A stretch of DNA of 64,000 bases from Symbiodinium natans (GCA_905221605.1 CAJNDS010001335.1:1266938-1330937); one strand, 5' to 3'. Numbered from the stretch's first letter, positions 31,333 through 41,874 are shown. The notes: generated by a model from the letters alone, not told the origin. Translations and numbers: made by a program.

Positions 31333-31857
31333 GTTGCCTAGGTTTAGGGTTTAGGGTTTAAGTTTAGGGTTTAGGGTTTAGGTTTAGGGTCTAGGGTTTA
31401 GGGTTTAGGGTTTAGGGTTTAGGGTTTAGGGTTTAGGGTTTAGGGTTTAGGGTTTAGGGTTTAGATTTTGGGCCCAGGGTTTAGGGTTTAGGGTTTAGCA
31501 ATAGTTACTAGCAGTATTCCTTTATGGCCTTATAAATCTACTATAACAACCCCTACAGCCCTGTTCCAATAGTTAATTCCCTATATAAAGCACATAGACC
31601 CAGACCTATAGCCGCCTGCTTTTGTCCAAGTCAACTTGAAATGCAGGTCGTTGCTGGCCAAGAGTCTAGGGTCTAGGTTTTCTGTTTGTCTAAAATCTGG
31701 CGTCCCTAAACCCTGAACCCTAAACCCTAAACCCTAAACCCTAATAAGCCCTTGAAGCCTTTCTTGGGGTTCAGCACTCCTCTCACTCCCTAAACCCTAA
31801 ACCCTAAACCCTAAACCCTAAACTGTGGGTTCCCGCCGTGAGTTGGGAGGCTGGCAG

Positions 31858-31914
31858 TTGGACGAAACGACCGGCCCGGTCAGACGAACAGGCCGGCAAC
31901 AGAAGCACCAAGCG
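31858..31914 (+). CDS. Exon, basic
   Basis: Acceptor GGAGGCTGGCAG, donor AAGCG|GTTCAG, phase 0/0, reading LDETTGPVRRTGRQQKHQ. CCCTAAA on the left, TTTAGGG-like on the right. Confidence 0.5.
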
Positions 31915-32103
31915 GTTCAGGGTTCAGGGTGTTAGGGTGTGAGGTAGGGGTTCATGATTCAGGTTTTTGGGGGCCGGAGGTTCAGGGTTTCAGGGCTTTT
32001 AGGGTGTTAGGGTTTTAGTGCTTGAGGGTTTTGGGGCTTTTTCAGCTCTTATAGCCCTAAACCCTAAACCCTGAACCCTGAACCCTGAATCCTGAACCCT
32101 GAA

Positions 32104-32164
32104 TCCTGCGCCTCGGACCGCTGCATCCTGAACCGCCACAAGTCCTCCAAACAAATGTTCGAGG
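32104..32164 (+). CDS. Probable exon, Cys-containing
   Basis: The open frame reads SCASDRCILNRHKSSKQMF and ends at TTCGAGG|GTTCGG. The acceptor is unclear, since the upstream CCCTGAACC repeat has no AG; CACAAG inside is one option. Confidence 0.42.
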
Positions 32165-33054
32165 GTTCGGGGTATCAAGGGTTTGGGGTTCAGGGTTTAG
32201 GGTTTAGGGTTTAGGGTTTAGGGTTTGGGGTTTAGGATTTAGGGTTTAGGGTTTGGGGTTCAGGGTTCGGGCTGCTCTCGTCCTGTCCTAGAGGGCTTAA
32301 GTGGGGCTTCCACCAAACTGGGGCCGCTGGGAGGGGAACCCTGACCCTAAACCCTAAACCCTAAGCCCTTGTTGCGCCCTAAACCCGAAGCCCTCAGCCC
32401 TGACCTGGAATCTAGGGCATTTAGGGAATCTAGTGCTCTAGGGCTGCACCTAAAAAACAACAGAAAGTATTCTCGACCAAGAACCATCTACCCTCTGCGG
32501 TTTAGGATTTAGGTCTTGGGTTTAGGGCCTATAGGAGCCTCCGCAAACCCCTCAAAGCCGACCCCTGAACCCTACACCCTACACCAGGCTGATTTTTGCC
32601 TTCCGGCTTGCCACCCGACCCACCTCCGAGGTCGAATTGGGGGATTTACGGTTTGGGGTTTAGGGTTCAGGGTGCAGGGTTTAGGGTTCAAGGTTAGAGT
32701 TTGGGGTTTAGGACTTGGTTGAGGGCTTTAAGGGTTTAGGGTTTGGGGGTTCGGGAGGTGCATTTGGGGTTTAGGGGCTTTAGGGAGCTTGGGGCTGAGG
32801 GGTTTAGGCTCTGGGGGTTTGGCTTTTAGGGAGCTTAGAGCTTTGGGGGCTGCAAGGAGTAGGGGCTTCAGGGCTTTAGGCTCATGGGCTTGAAGCAGTT
32901 AGGCTTCAGGGGTTAGGGGCGTGAGGGCTTTCGGGTGGATTCCTCGGCTTAGGGAGCTAGCTTCCGGCTCTCGCACGCACGTGACCTCAAGCGCGCATCT
33001 AACCCTCTCCCCGAAATCCGAAATCCTAGCCCCCCCTCTGCCCCCGATTTGCAG

Positions 33055-33261
33055 GCATTCGGTGCCATACGGAGGCTTCAGAGCTACGACACACTGTGAT
33101 CACCGAGGTGGTTGTCCTTTCTCAAGCTTGTCGTCATCTCTCAGCCCTCTTTGGTGCCACATGCAAGTTTTCACGCGACCACACGCCAGGATCACCACCG
33201 ACACTGCTCGCGAATACCCTGTGTCCCGCATCAAGATTCCGAATCCGTCCCGCGAGCCTGA
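33055..33261 (+). CDS. Long exon, unknown protein
   Basis: A textbook acceptor, CCCCCTCTGCCCCCGATTTGCAG-type, in phase 1, opens a frame of about 68 codons: HSVPYGGFRATTHCDHRGG and later ARITTDTAREYPVSRIKI. It runs into CCCTAAA. The 3' end is unclear; GTGGTT at 33109 is a possible donor. Confidence 0.55.
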
Positions 33262-33350
33262 CCCTAAACCCTAAACCCCAAACCCTAAACCCTACAGCCG
33301 TAAACCCTAAACCATCGGAACACAACGGGTAGATCATATACCTACGACAG

Positions 33351-33377
33351 CACTCCGCAAAAGGCGCACGGATCTCG
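33351..33377 (+). CDS. Very small exon
   Basis: Acceptor ACCTACGACAG, donor ATCTCG|GTGAGT, phase 0/0 as HSAKGARIS. The donor is consensus. Neighbouring frames are also open. Confidence 0.42.
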
Positions 33378-33440
33378 GTGAGTAGACAAAGCTCAACCGA
33401 CTAGTGGGGTCCGGAGGGGTTTAAGGGTTTTAGGGCTGGC

Positions 33441-33532
33441 ATGTTTTCCCCCTTGTACTAACAGTCCTTCATAGGGATTATAGTGCTACTATTCTCCGTT
33501 TTAAGGACTGTTAGTGTCATGTTGAACATCCC
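33441..33532. mobile_element. Foldback element, family A
   Basis: ATGTTTTCCCCCTTGTACTA at the left and GTGTCATGTTGAACATCCC at the right, with the TAACAGTCCTTCATAGGGAT core and inverted TTAAGGACTGTTA. Confidence 0.6.
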
Positions 33533-33584
33533 GAGGTTGAGGGGTTAGAGGCTGGCGGTTGTAGGGTTTAGAGCTAGGGTTCAG

Positions 33585-33656
33585 GGATATTGCCTGGGCC
33601 TGTGCTTTCCCCGAGGTAAACTTGGTGCAGAGGTCCGAAGATCGGCCCAGTGCCAG
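33585..33656 (+). CDS. Exon, unknown protein
   Basis: Acceptor CTAGGGTTCAG, donor GTGCCAG|GTTTAG, phase 1/2. It reads DIAWACAFPEVNLVQRSED. A GTAAAC inside is an alternative donor at 33615. Confidence 0.58.
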
Positions 33657-33832
33657 GTTTAGGGGTTTCGGAAGTAACCCTGAGCCCTAAACCCTAAACC
33701 CTAAACCCTAAACCCTAAACCCTAAACCCTAAACCCTAAACCCTAAACCCTAAACCCTAAACCCTAAACCCTAAACCCTAAAAACCCTAAACCCTAAACC
33801 CTAAGCCCTAAACCAAAAGCCATCCGGGCTAG

Positions 33833-33901
33833 GCGCCTCTGTCACTTCGGGGGCCTTTCGGCTTCGTTTTCGACGAGGAGCCCTTAGCTCCCCCGGCTAG
33901 G
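33833..33901 (+). CDS. Exon, unknown protein
   Basis: Acceptor TCCGGGCTAG, donor GGCTAGG|GTTTAG, phase 0/0. It reads APLSLRGPFGFVFDEEPLAP. The donor is the first unit of a TTTAGGG array. Other frames are partly open. Confidence 0.58.
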
Positions 33902-33991
33902 GTTTAGGGTTTAGGGTTTAGGGTTTAGGGTTTAGGGTTTAGGGTTTAGGGTTTAGGGTTTAGGGTTTAGGGTTTAGGGTTTAGGGTTGAG
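33902..33991 (+). repeat. Intron of TTTAGGG units
   Basis: Ninety bases, GTTTAGGG to GGGTTGAG, essentially pure TTTAGGG, lying between two phase-0 coding islands. I read it as a complete intron. Confidence 0.5.
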
Positions 33992-34078
33992 GGCATCATT
34001 CAAGACGGTCTTGAGGCACTCGACATGTTGTTCTCAGCATCCACCGAACCTCTCCTCCATCCTCAGCTCTTAGAGTAG
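33992..34078 (+). CDS. Exon, possibly terminal
   Basis: Acceptor GGGTTGAG, phase 0, reading GIIQDGLEALDMLFSAST then EPLLHPQLLE and TAG. It joins in phase to 33833-33901. CCCTAAA follows at 34113. Two internal CAGs have good pyrimidine tracts. Confidence 0.52.
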   Translation, partial: GIIQDGLEALDMLFSASTEPLLHPQLLE

Positions 34079-34214
34079 TCGAGCTTTTCTTTTTTTCTGA
34101 GGTTTCCCACCCCCTAAACCCTAAACCCTAATCCCTAAACCCTAAATAGCCCTAACCCTAAACCCTGCACTGAAGCGGACAAAAGTCCAGAGCCCCCGGG
34201 CCCGGTTTCCCCAG

Positions 34215-34272
34215 AGCGGCGCAGGACTGCCTGCCGGGCCTTAGCACTGCCCCTTTGGCTGAACTCATTGAA
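34215..34272 (+). CDS. Exon, unknown protein
   Basis: Acceptor CCCGGTTTCCCCAG, donor ATTGAA|GTTTAG, phase 1/0. It reads AAQDCLPGLSTAPLAELIE. A short TTTAGGG intron may lead to a 21-base exon at 34348-34368 (LALFDPK, donor GTAGTG). Confidence 0.6.
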
Positions 34273-34544
34273 GTTTAGGGTTTAGGGTTCAGGGTTTAGG
34301 GTTAAGGGTTTAGGGTTTAGGGTTTAGGGGTACCCTACTCAATGAAGCTGGCCCTCTTCGACCCGAAGGTAGTGCGGCTTTGGGTTTTAGGGTTCAGGCT
34401 TCCGAAACCCTCTATAAATCTTTAAGATGTGGCCTGCCTTGTCTGGAGCTGCCGTTTGGGGACCGAAATTTTAAGATCCGCGAAGGGATTTAAGGGAATA
34501 CAAGGGCCACAATCCCATTCGGCCACCATCCCATTCGGCTGATG

Positions 34545-34660
34545 CTCGTGGCTTTGCCGATTTCTGCTCCACTTCTGGGACATCACTCGTCAGACGCATG
34601 GAGTGGTGCAGGCTCTGCAGAATTCCCACTGCCGTCTGCGTGGGCCGCCGTGGCCGTGAT
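34545..34660 (+). CDS. Coding-like island, frame unresolved
   Basis: Two + frames are open over more than 30 codons, one giving THGVVQALQNSHCRLRG after ACTCGTCAG, the other GFADFCSTSGTSLVRR. TTTAGGG follows at 34675. An exon is likely, but its frame is not settled. Confidence 0.4.
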
Positions 34661-34811
34661 CAGCCGTGATCTTAGGGTTTAGGGTTTAGGGTTTAGGGTT
34701 TAGGGTTTAGGGTTTAGCGTTTAGGGTTTAGGGTTTAGGGTTTAATTTCTCCTGTCCGCTGCGAGAAGGCCAGCGCTCTGTTAGCAACTGACGCGATTGG
34801 CTGGCTAAGAA

Positions 34812-34920
34812 ACTTGGTCGCCCGGTGGTACCCTGTTCCAGTTTTGGTTCAAGGTTCCCTTATAAATTAACCAAACAAAAAAAGAGTGCCCGTATTATAG
34901 TATGGTTACTGGGGTACCAA
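34812..34920. mobile_element. Foldback element, family B
   Basis: TTGGTCGCCCGGTGGTACC and GGTTACTGGGGTACCAAG ends with the TTCCCTTATAAATTAACC core. A partial relative is at 35153-35201. Confidence 0.55.
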
Positions 34921-34983
34921 GAAAAGGACGACATCGATATCAGGAGATTTTTAAGGCCAGGGATATGTTCTTCGGGGTCCCAG

Positions 34984-35085
34984 TTTGACTCGCTTGATAT
35001 GAAGCTGGCCAATCGGCTACCCGACACCCTTAGCTTCTTGAAGCACCCAAAGCCCACTCCCAGCGGGCCAAGTCCTGCAAGCCCG
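34984..35085 (+). CDS. Exon, unknown protein
   Basis: Acceptor TTCTTCGGGGTCCCAG, donor AGCCCG|GTATAA, 34 codons, phase 0/0. It reads FDSLDMKLANRLPDTLSFLK then a Pro/Ser-rich end. Joins in phase to 35345. Confidence 0.65.
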
Positions 35086-35344
35086 GTATAAACCCTACAA
35101 AATAAACCCTAAACCCTAAACCCTACAACCGGTGCCGCAGGGACCTTCTGGCCAACCCAAAAAAGGGTGCCCTTATCATAATATGGTTACTGGGCTACTA
35201 AGCCTATGAGCCCTGTTCAAACCAGGTAAACCCTAGAAGCTCTTAGACCTGAAGCCCTAAACTCTCAACCCTAAACCCAAGAAACCCTAAACCCTAAAAC
35301 CTCTGTCAGAACCTCAACATCCTACAAAGCAAACAAAAACTCAG

Positions 35345-35427
35345 TCCTTCGCCGTGGGCGGCGTGTTCGGGCGGATGGAGTCCCCGCTGAGTGGTTACGC
35401 GGTGTGGGCCACCGCCGCAGAGGCGGG
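35345..35427 (+). CDS. Exon, unknown protein
   Basis: Acceptor AAAAACTCAG, donor GCGGG|GTTTGG, phase 0/2. It reads SFAVGGVFGRMESPLSGYAV and on to WATAAEA. Clear protein-like composition; the donor opens a TTTAGGG stretch. Confidence 0.65.
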
Positions 35428-35889
35428 GTTTGGGGTTTAGGGCTTAGGGTTTAGGATTCGGGGTTCAGGGTTTAGGGTTTAGGGTTTAGGGCTTGAGGAG
35501 GTTTGTGGTTTCTGCTCACATTGGTGTCTGTCATCGACAACTATGTTTTTGCTCTTCGGTTCCTTATAGCGTGAGGTTTCATGCAGGGGTTTAGATTGCT
35601 TATGGTTTATATGTGGCGCATGTATAGGGTTTGGGGTTTGCGGTGGCTTTGGGGGCGGTGTAGGGGTTCGGGATTCGAGAGTTTAGGCAGCCCCTGGTGC
35701 TTAGGCCTTCGGTGGTTTCACGGGAAGTTTAGGGTTTAGGGCCTTAGGCCCCTAAACCCTAAACCCTAAACCCTAAACCCTAAACCCTAAACCCTAAACC
35801 GCCTAAACCCTAAACCTTAAACTCTTAGGGAAGATTTTGGGGGGCGCGTTCCGGGGGCTTAGTGCCTGGAGACCTGAGGGATGCTTCAG

Positions 35890-35959
35890 CTTCTTGCGGC
35901 CCTGGAATTTCGGGCCGAACATCGGAAGCCTTCGGTTCATCGGCTAAGGGTTCTGAAAG
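35890..35959 (+). CDS. Exon, helical and basic
   Basis: Acceptor GGGATGCTTCAG, donor TGAAAG|GTTTAG, phase 0/1. It reads LLAALEFRAEHRKPSVHRLR. An ATG just upstream stays in frame, so the exon could start earlier. Confidence 0.58.
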
Positions 35960-36498
35960 GTTTAGGGTTTAGGGTTTAGGGTTTAGGGTTTAGGGTTTAG
36001 GGTTAGGGTTTAGGGTTTAGGGTTTAGGATTTAGGGGTTTAGGGTTTTAGGGTTTGGGGTTTAGGGTTTAGGGTTCAGGGTTCAGGGTGGTTTGCAGTTT
36101 AAGGTGTGGGGTCTAGCAGTCTAGCAGAGGGCCTTCTTGTGTCTTTTTGCACGAATCATGCAAGCCCAGAGGCTTCCTGATGCATGCAAACCTGTTACAT
36201 GGGGGGTTTTGAAAATAGGGGGTACGCTTTTTGGGGATCCTCCTATTGTGTTGTGGGGAAGATAAAGGGGCACCCCTCTTTTCGGAAGCCCCCACGTGTC
36301 TAGCCAAGTTTCAGACCAGGGCCGTGCTACGGTACCCCGTGGCCGTGGCATGACTTGGCAAACCTAAATGCGGATACTGGGATGCCCAGTGGGCCCTATT
36401 TCATTGTGCTAGATACTAGCTGTTAGCAGATTCCTGTACTTTTGATGGGTACATGTGACCTGCTGTAGTGTACGTACTATGCAAAAAACCTCGGCAAG

Positions 36499-36593
36499 AA
36501 GCGACCACCCTCCAATTAGAGTTTTCTGAAAGCCGCTTCGACAAGCCCTGGGAGAAGCACTGGGGCCACATCATGACCGAACCCGAACCCTAA
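36499..36593 (+). CDS. Exon, possibly terminal
   Basis: Reads ATTLQLEFSESRFDKPWEKH then WGHIMTEPEP and TAA. Acceptor probably CTCGGCAAG. No GT donor follows, so this may be the last exon of a gene. The reverse strand is also open over part of it. Confidence 0.5.
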
Positions 36594-36855
36594 AAAAACC
36601 TAAGCCCTAAGCCTCAGACCTACTCTCTGAACTCTGAACCCTGGAACCCGAAAACTCCATGAACCCTAAACCCTCAACCCACACAAACCCTAAACCCCTA
36701 CACCTTATGTTCAAACCCTAAACCCTAAACCCTAAACCCTAAACCCTAAACCCTAAACCCTGGACCCTAGACCCTAGACCCTAGACCCTAGACCTCGAAC
36801 CTGAACCCTAAACCCTAAACCCTAAACCCCCAAAGATGAACTTTGGGGCCCCCAG

Positions 36856-36932
36856 ACCCTTCACAGCCGCGCACCCAAAGTCTGGGAAGGTGCTCTCTTG
36901 CGCAGGCCCCCTGGGATGCTTCCTTGGCGGGG
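36856..36932 (+). CDS. Exon opening a phase-consistent chain
   Basis: Acceptor TTTGGGGCCCCCAG, donor GGCGGG|GTTTAG, phase 2/0, reading PSQPRTQSLGRCSLAQAPWD. All frames are open, and an in-frame alternative starts at ATG 36836. This frame is chosen because it joins in phase to 36984. Confidence 0.52.
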
Positions 36933-36983
36933 GTTTAGGGTTTAGGGTTTAGGGTTTAGGGTTTAGAGTTTAGGGTTGAAAAG
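36933..36983 (+). repeat. 51-base intron of TTTAGGG
   Basis: GTTTAGGG repeated with one TTTAGAG variant, ending GGGTTGAAAAG. It lies between two coding islands in phase 0. It is among the shortest repeat-only introns here. Confidence 0.5.
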
Positions 36984-37035
36984 CACCGAATACCCAACCA
37001 GCGCTGGCACGGATGTTCGCCACTTGCTTCTGAGT
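36984..37035 (+). CDS. Exon, unknown protein
   Basis: Acceptor GGTTGAAAAG, donor CTGAGT|GTGGGA, phase 0/1, reading HRIPNQRWHGCSPLASE. The frame stays open to a second donor at 37065, but the first fits the phase of 37430. Confidence 0.58.
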
Positions 37036-37429
37036 GTGGGATTGGGAGCTTAAGCTTGGATCAGGTTCGAGGTTTCGGGGTTTTTGGGGGTCTAGGAGAT
37101 TATTTCGGGTTTAAGGTCTCGGGGGATTGAGGGGATGAGGCGTTGAAGGTTCGGATTGGGTAGGTTTAGGGTCTGGGTTACATGGCCCTTGAGGTAGGCC
37201 GTAAACCCTACATCATGTAGGGTGTAGGGTTTAGGGTTTAGGGTTTAGGGTTCAGGGTTTGCCTGGTGTGAGTGCCGATTTGGATGTCTGGTAGGTTCTG
37301 TTTCCAGTCATGACAGTCCACCTAAAACCTAAGCCCTAAACCCGAAACCCTAAACCCTAAACCCTAAACAGGGCTCCAGGCTTGCATCCAGGACCCCAAA
37401 CCCCGAACCCTAAACCCTAGACCTGCCAG

Positions 37430-37518
37430 GGCGCGGGCCGAGGGCTCTGATGCGTGTGGCCTTGGGCCTGCGGGAAGACCGCCTCTACGCCTTCCGCGTG
37501 CCTTTTCAGCACCTGCTC
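37430..37518 (+). CDS. Exon, unknown protein
   Basis: Acceptor AGACCTGCCAG, donor CTGCTC|GTAAGG, phase 2/0. It reads RGPRALMRVALGLREDRLYA then FRVPFQHLL. Consensus donor and strong composition. CCCTAAA directly upstream, TTTAGGG downstream. Confidence 0.7.
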
Positions 37519-38029
37519 GTAAGGGCTTCGTCAGGGTTGAGGGTTCAGGGTTTAGGGTGTAGGGTTTAGGGTTTAGGGTTTAGGGGAGAAGGAATAGGGT
37601 TTATGTTCTAGGGTTTGGGGCTTAGGGTTTTGGGCTACCCTCAACCCCAAAGCCTTGAACCCTGAACCGAAATCCCAAAAGCTTGGCGCTCACGTTTCAA
37701 GAGCCCGGAACCTTTTTTGGCTTGGCGAGGCAGTATGATTTGATAAGTTCTAATATGAATTGGGCGCCACCTCAAGCGATAACATTAGTTTGCAGCCCCA
37801 TAGTATGTAAAGCGATATGAGCCCCACGTAAAGCGACAACATGGTACTCCGCGACCTCGCACTCTCGCATGTGATTTTGTTCGTCCCTCATATGGCCCTT
37901 TTGGGTAATGTACCAAAACAGGTTTTTGGGTTCGTAAGGTAGGGCTGTGGGATTTTGATTTGCGCTGAAGCCGTCATCGAGCTCTCCACTGCAAGCTCCC
38001 TCCTCCTCCTCCTCCTCCTTCTTGCGCAG

Positions 38030-38044
38030 ACGCTAACCAAGAGG
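38030..38044 (+). CDS. 15-base microexon
   Basis: One of the strongest acceptors in the window, a CTCCT tract ending CTTCTTGCGCAG, and a repeat-derived donor AAGAGG|GTTTAG enclose five codons (TLTKR), phase 0/0. Phase agrees with both neighbours. Confidence 0.45.
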
Positions 38045-38369
38045 GTTTAGGGTTTAGGGTTTGGGGTTAGGGTTTAGGGTTTAGGGTTTATAGGGTTTAG
38101 GGTTTAGGGTTTATAGGGTTTAGGGTTTAGGGTTTGGATCTCCTCCTCCCCCCCCCCCCCCCCCCGCCCCGCCCTAGTTTCTTTTTGTCAGGGCTTAGGT
38201 TCCCTTTAGAAGCCTTTAACCAAAAAGAGCACCCTTTCTAGTCCGAGGTTATAAACCCTAAACCCCAAACCCTAAACCCTAAACCCTAAACCCTAAACCC
38301 TAAACCCTAAACCCTAAACCCTAAACCCTAAACCCTAAACCCTAAACCTCTCTTTCATTTAATTTAAAT

Positions 38370-38700
38370 GTTAATGGAGTTACTGGGCAAGGTTGTTTTT
38401 TTTACTGGGCAAGGTCATTTTTGTTCCTGGGCAAGTTTGTTCGGTCCAAAAAACGACTTTGCCCAGTAAAAATGACCTTGTCCAGTAAAAAAATGAGCTT
38501 GCCCAGTAAAAAACAATGACCTTGCCCAGTAACTCTTTTACTGGGCAAGGTCATTGTTCTTACTGGGCTTGCTCATTTTTGACTCGGCAAGGTCATTTTT
38601 TTACTGGGCAAGGTCATTTGTTTACTGGGCAAGGTCATTTGTTTAGTGGGCAAGGTCATTTTTTCTGGGCAAGGTCGTTCCATAAGTGAAAATGTTTTCT
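38370..38700. repeat. Inverted and direct repeats of ACTGGGCAAGGTCATTTTT
   Basis: About ten copies of a roughly 22-base unit, most reading TACTGGGCAAGGTCATTTTT and four in the middle reading the reverse complement (AATGACCTTGCCCAGTA). The block can fold into a cruciform. Confidence 0.8.
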
Positions 38701-38851
38701 TAATGTTGTGGGATTCTTTGGGCGGGTGGGTATTTTTTCTGGAGTAAATCCTTGACGAGTGAATGCTTGGACTTGAAATGCTGAACCCTAAACCTGAAGC
38801 CTAAACTCTAAACCCAAAACCCAAAACCCTAAACCCTGAACCCTGAACCAG

Positions 38852-38921
38852 GTGACAGTGACGAACTCGGTGGGACTCCCCGACCCCAACACCTGGAGCC
38901 TCGAGTCCCTCCGATGCACTT
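38852..38921 (+). CDS. Exon, unknown protein
   Basis: Acceptor ACCCTGAACCAG, donor GCACTT|GTGTCG, phase 0/1. It reads VTVTNSVGLPDPNTWSLESL then RCT. It is in phase with the microexon at 38030. Confidence 0.62.
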
Positions 38922-39758
38922 GTGTCGGGTTCTGATGACCCATCCCTGAAGCCTAAACCCTGCGTAGAGTTTAGGGTTTAGGGCTAGGGTTTGGGGTTTA
39001 GGGTTTAGGGTTTAGGGCTAGGGTGTAGGGTTTGGGGTTTAGGGTTTAAGGTTCAGGGCTTCTAGGGATTGTAGGGTTTAGGGTTCAGGGTCTATAACCT
39101 CTGTGGTGCTTTACTTTAACTTTAGATCCATAGCCTTTTGTTGGGTTTATTGGGGTTTCTGAATACGGCAGCTAAAAAGTAGATTCATAGCTACTCTGCT
39201 AAGTGCAGCCAAGTTAGCCCCCTAAGCCCTACTTCATGCCCAACAGCCCTGCAGACTCTCCAAACCCTTGGTTCCAAACCCTTGAAAACACCCTAAACTT
39301 TCCCAAACGGCCTAGAAGCCCCCAGCCGAGCCCTGAAACGCCCTCTCGGAAAGCCCTCTTTTCAGATTTTCCTGTGTTGGGTTTCAGAAGATGACCCTAG
39401 ACCCTAAACCCTAAACCCTAAACCCGAGATTTAAGCCCTAAAACCTGCCAACCCAAACGGTGGCATCTGTAAAGAGGCCCTCAAATTGGGGTGAGGGTAC
39501 ATTATTGGGGGGGTCCTTATTATGAGGGAATCCGACTATTGAGGGGTCTATAATATATAGGGGTCCCCTATTTTCGGAAACCCCCATATGAGGTATTGGT
39601 CGATGTAAACTGAGGATCCTCTTGGGCGTGGCCTCCTTTTGATAAGGTATCCGATTGCAAGGTCACTTGAGAAGGGTGTCCGAATTTGGATCAAGCTGAA
39701 TCCGCAAACCTTGAACCTTAAATCCTAAACCCTACACCCTGCAATGCCGGTCTGACAG

Positions 39759-39848
39759 ATTGGGCCTGGAATCCTCGCGGCCGTTTGGCAGCTTCACGCC
39801 GTGGACTTTCTCGGATACTCACTCCAAGTTGCACTGGCAGGGCTTGGG
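39759..39848 (+). CDS. Exon, hydrophobic
   Basis: Acceptor GCCGGTCTGACAG, donor CTTGGG|GTTTAG, 30 codons, phase 0/0. It reads IGPGILAAVWQLHAVDFLGY, then SLQVALAGLG. It may be a membrane or buried helix. The minus-strand frame across 39718-39966 is a shadow. Confidence 0.6.
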
Positions 39849-40125
39849 GTTTAGGAAATTTTCCTCGGCCGTGAAACCGGAACCCCCAAACCCCCCGAAA
39901 TCCTAAACCAACCATAACCAAAACCCCGCGACACGCCCCACACCCGCTAAATTCTAAACCCCCCAAAACCTTTCAACCGCCCCCGCTAAACCCTGAACGC
40001 CGCGTTCGGAAACCCCAATCCCCCAATCCCCCAACCCTAAACCCTAAACCCTATATCCCCTAAGCCCCTAAGCCCTAAACGACAGCCCACGAAAGCCCTA
40101 AATTCGGGAGGATTGGAGACTGCAG

Positions 40126-40195
40126 TTTCGGGGTGGTTTGGATCCTTTTTGTCTGACCTTGCTGACTTCGCAGCCTCCCCCCACCCTGCAAAGAT
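40126..40195 (+). CDS. Possible exon
   Basis: Acceptor GGAGACTGCAG (or the better GCTGACTTCGCAG at 40173, same frame), donor AAAGAT|GTAGGG, phase 0/1. It ends TSQPPPTLQR. Confidence 0.4.
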
Positions 40196-40387
40196 GTAGG
40201 GTTTGGAGTTAGATTTTGGTCTTTAGGGTTTTAGGGTTACCCGAGATTCATCACAACGATGTTTTGTAAGAGAGCCTACGGAAAAGAAGTATAGGTGTTG
40301 GGAGTGTTTTGGGCTTTGGGCTTTTGAGTTTGCATTCGGGTCTAGGGTTAGGATTTTCGGGTTTAGAGTTCAGGGTTGAGGGTATAG

Positions 40388-40471
40388 GTTTCAATTTACA
40401 TTCGCCACCAAGGACATCTCTCTGACCGCGGCATCAAGGCGGGCAATCTTGGGGCCACAAGGATAGGGAGA
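40388..40471 (+). CDS. Exon with consensus donor
   Basis: Acceptor GGGTATAG, donor GGGAGA|GTGAGT, 28 codons, phase 0/0, reading [20 protein letters not shown]. The opposite strand is also open, but the GTGAGT donor supports +. Confidence 0.5.
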
Positions 40472-40529
40472 GTGAGTTGAAAGGGCATTGCAGTCACACT
40501 TCCAACCCGGTCCACTGTTTCGTGCAAAA

Positions 40530-40745
40530 TGTATATGTACATATGTAGATGTGAATATGTACATGTACATGTGTATATGTACATGTACGTGTATATGTAT
40601 ATGTACATGTATATGTATATGTATATGCAGATGATGTATATGTCTATCTTTCTGATTGTGAATGTGTAATTACCCGTCTGTATATATATATATATATTTA
40701 TATTCACATGCAGATACACACACATATACATGAATAAATAAATAA

Positions 40746-40791
<46 letters not shown>

Positions 40792-40870
40792 TTGTATTTG
40801 TATATATATATATATGGATATGTATATATATATATATATATATACAGATGTATCTGTATATGTAGGTGTC
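40530..40870. repeat. AT/GT microsatellites
   Basis: TATATG, ACATGT, ATAAATAAATA and long TA runs. The 180-codon minus-strand open frame here codes Ile/Tyr alternation from the microsatellite and is not a gene. Confidence 0.85.
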
Positions 40871-40902
40871 TGTCTGTAGCCCTCCTGCTGATTAGTTGCC
40901 AG

Positions 40903-41067
40903 AGCTTTACGCCCAATCTTGACAAAGCAGAGCCCCAAAAGCCGACAGGAACCCGACTGTTAAGGGCCTTTCCGAGAGAGGTGTGTGCTGAAGGGCCCGG
41001 AGTTGTGTGGGCTTCGGGGCTGGCCTTCCCTTCTCCGCACCATGAACGCAACGAGCTAGTCTGGTAG
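40903..41067 (+). CDS. Coding-like exon, possibly terminal
   Basis: Acceptor TTAGTTGCCAG, phase 0, reading [20 protein letters not shown] and on to [18 protein letters not shown] and TAG. GAGAG|GTGTGTG at 40980 is an alternative donor. Minus-strand frames overlap. Confidence 0.45.
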   Translation, partial: SFTPNLDKAEPQKPTGTRLLRAFPREVCAEGPGVVWASGLAFPSPHHERNELVW

Positions 41068-41091
41068 AACTTCTACCCTCCTCCCTCCTCG

Positions 41092-41141
<50 letters not shown>

Positions 41142-41846
41142 ACCCCAAATCCGGTAAGTGCCTCGCAGCAGGGCCACCACGGACGAGAGCAATCCAGTGG
41201 CGAATCCCGTTGAGATCCGATTTCGACCCCACAAGGCGCGTAGGCTTTAGGGTTGATTTTGGGGTTTAGGGTTTCGGTTTTCGCCTGTAGGGTGTAAAGT
41301 GCATAGGTGGCATTTCTCCGTGGATAGTTGGAAGTAGAGAGCCAACCTCAACGAGAGCACCCCACGTCAGCGCCCATGCTTACGCAAATAGCACTGTGGT
41401 AGAATAGAAGTGATGAGGGTTTCGCTTGCAGTGGCTTCTCGCGCTCTTTGCACTAAATCCGAGCCCCAGCGTGCAGTGTGATAAGGGACCATCTATGCTT
41501 CGAGAGGTTCGGTAAACACATGTGAGGAATCCTTAAAAACCCTAACGCTCCAACACCCTAAGGCTTACGCCATTTTCTGAACTTCAGCGCCCTAGAAACC
41601 CCTATAGAAACGCTGAAAACAAAGAACCTAAACCCCAACACTGGATATGCTGAGATGCTGAACAAAAACCTCAACCCCCAAACACTAAAACCCAAATCAA
41701 ACTCAGATGTGTCTAAACCCTAAACCCTAAACCCTAAACCCCAAACCCCAAACCCTAAACCCTAAACCCTAAACCCTAAACCCTAAACCCTAAACCCTAA
41801 ACCCTAAACCCTAAACCCTAAACCCTGGGCGTCTTGGGCCTGCCAG

Positions 41847-41874
41847 GAGGTGGGCGCGGATCCCTCCGGCATAG
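41847..41874 (+). CDS. 28-base exon
   Basis: Acceptor TTGGGCCTGCCAG, donor GGCATAG|GTGGGC, phase 0/1, reading EVGADPSGI. Upstream is a clean CCCTAAA array. Confidence 0.45.

Noticed and set aside
40396-40938. 180-codon minus open frame, the longest in the window
   Set aside because: Mostly Tyr-Ile alternation from TA/GT microsatellites; only the last part is protein-like, and the + strand explains it better with a GTGAGT donor.
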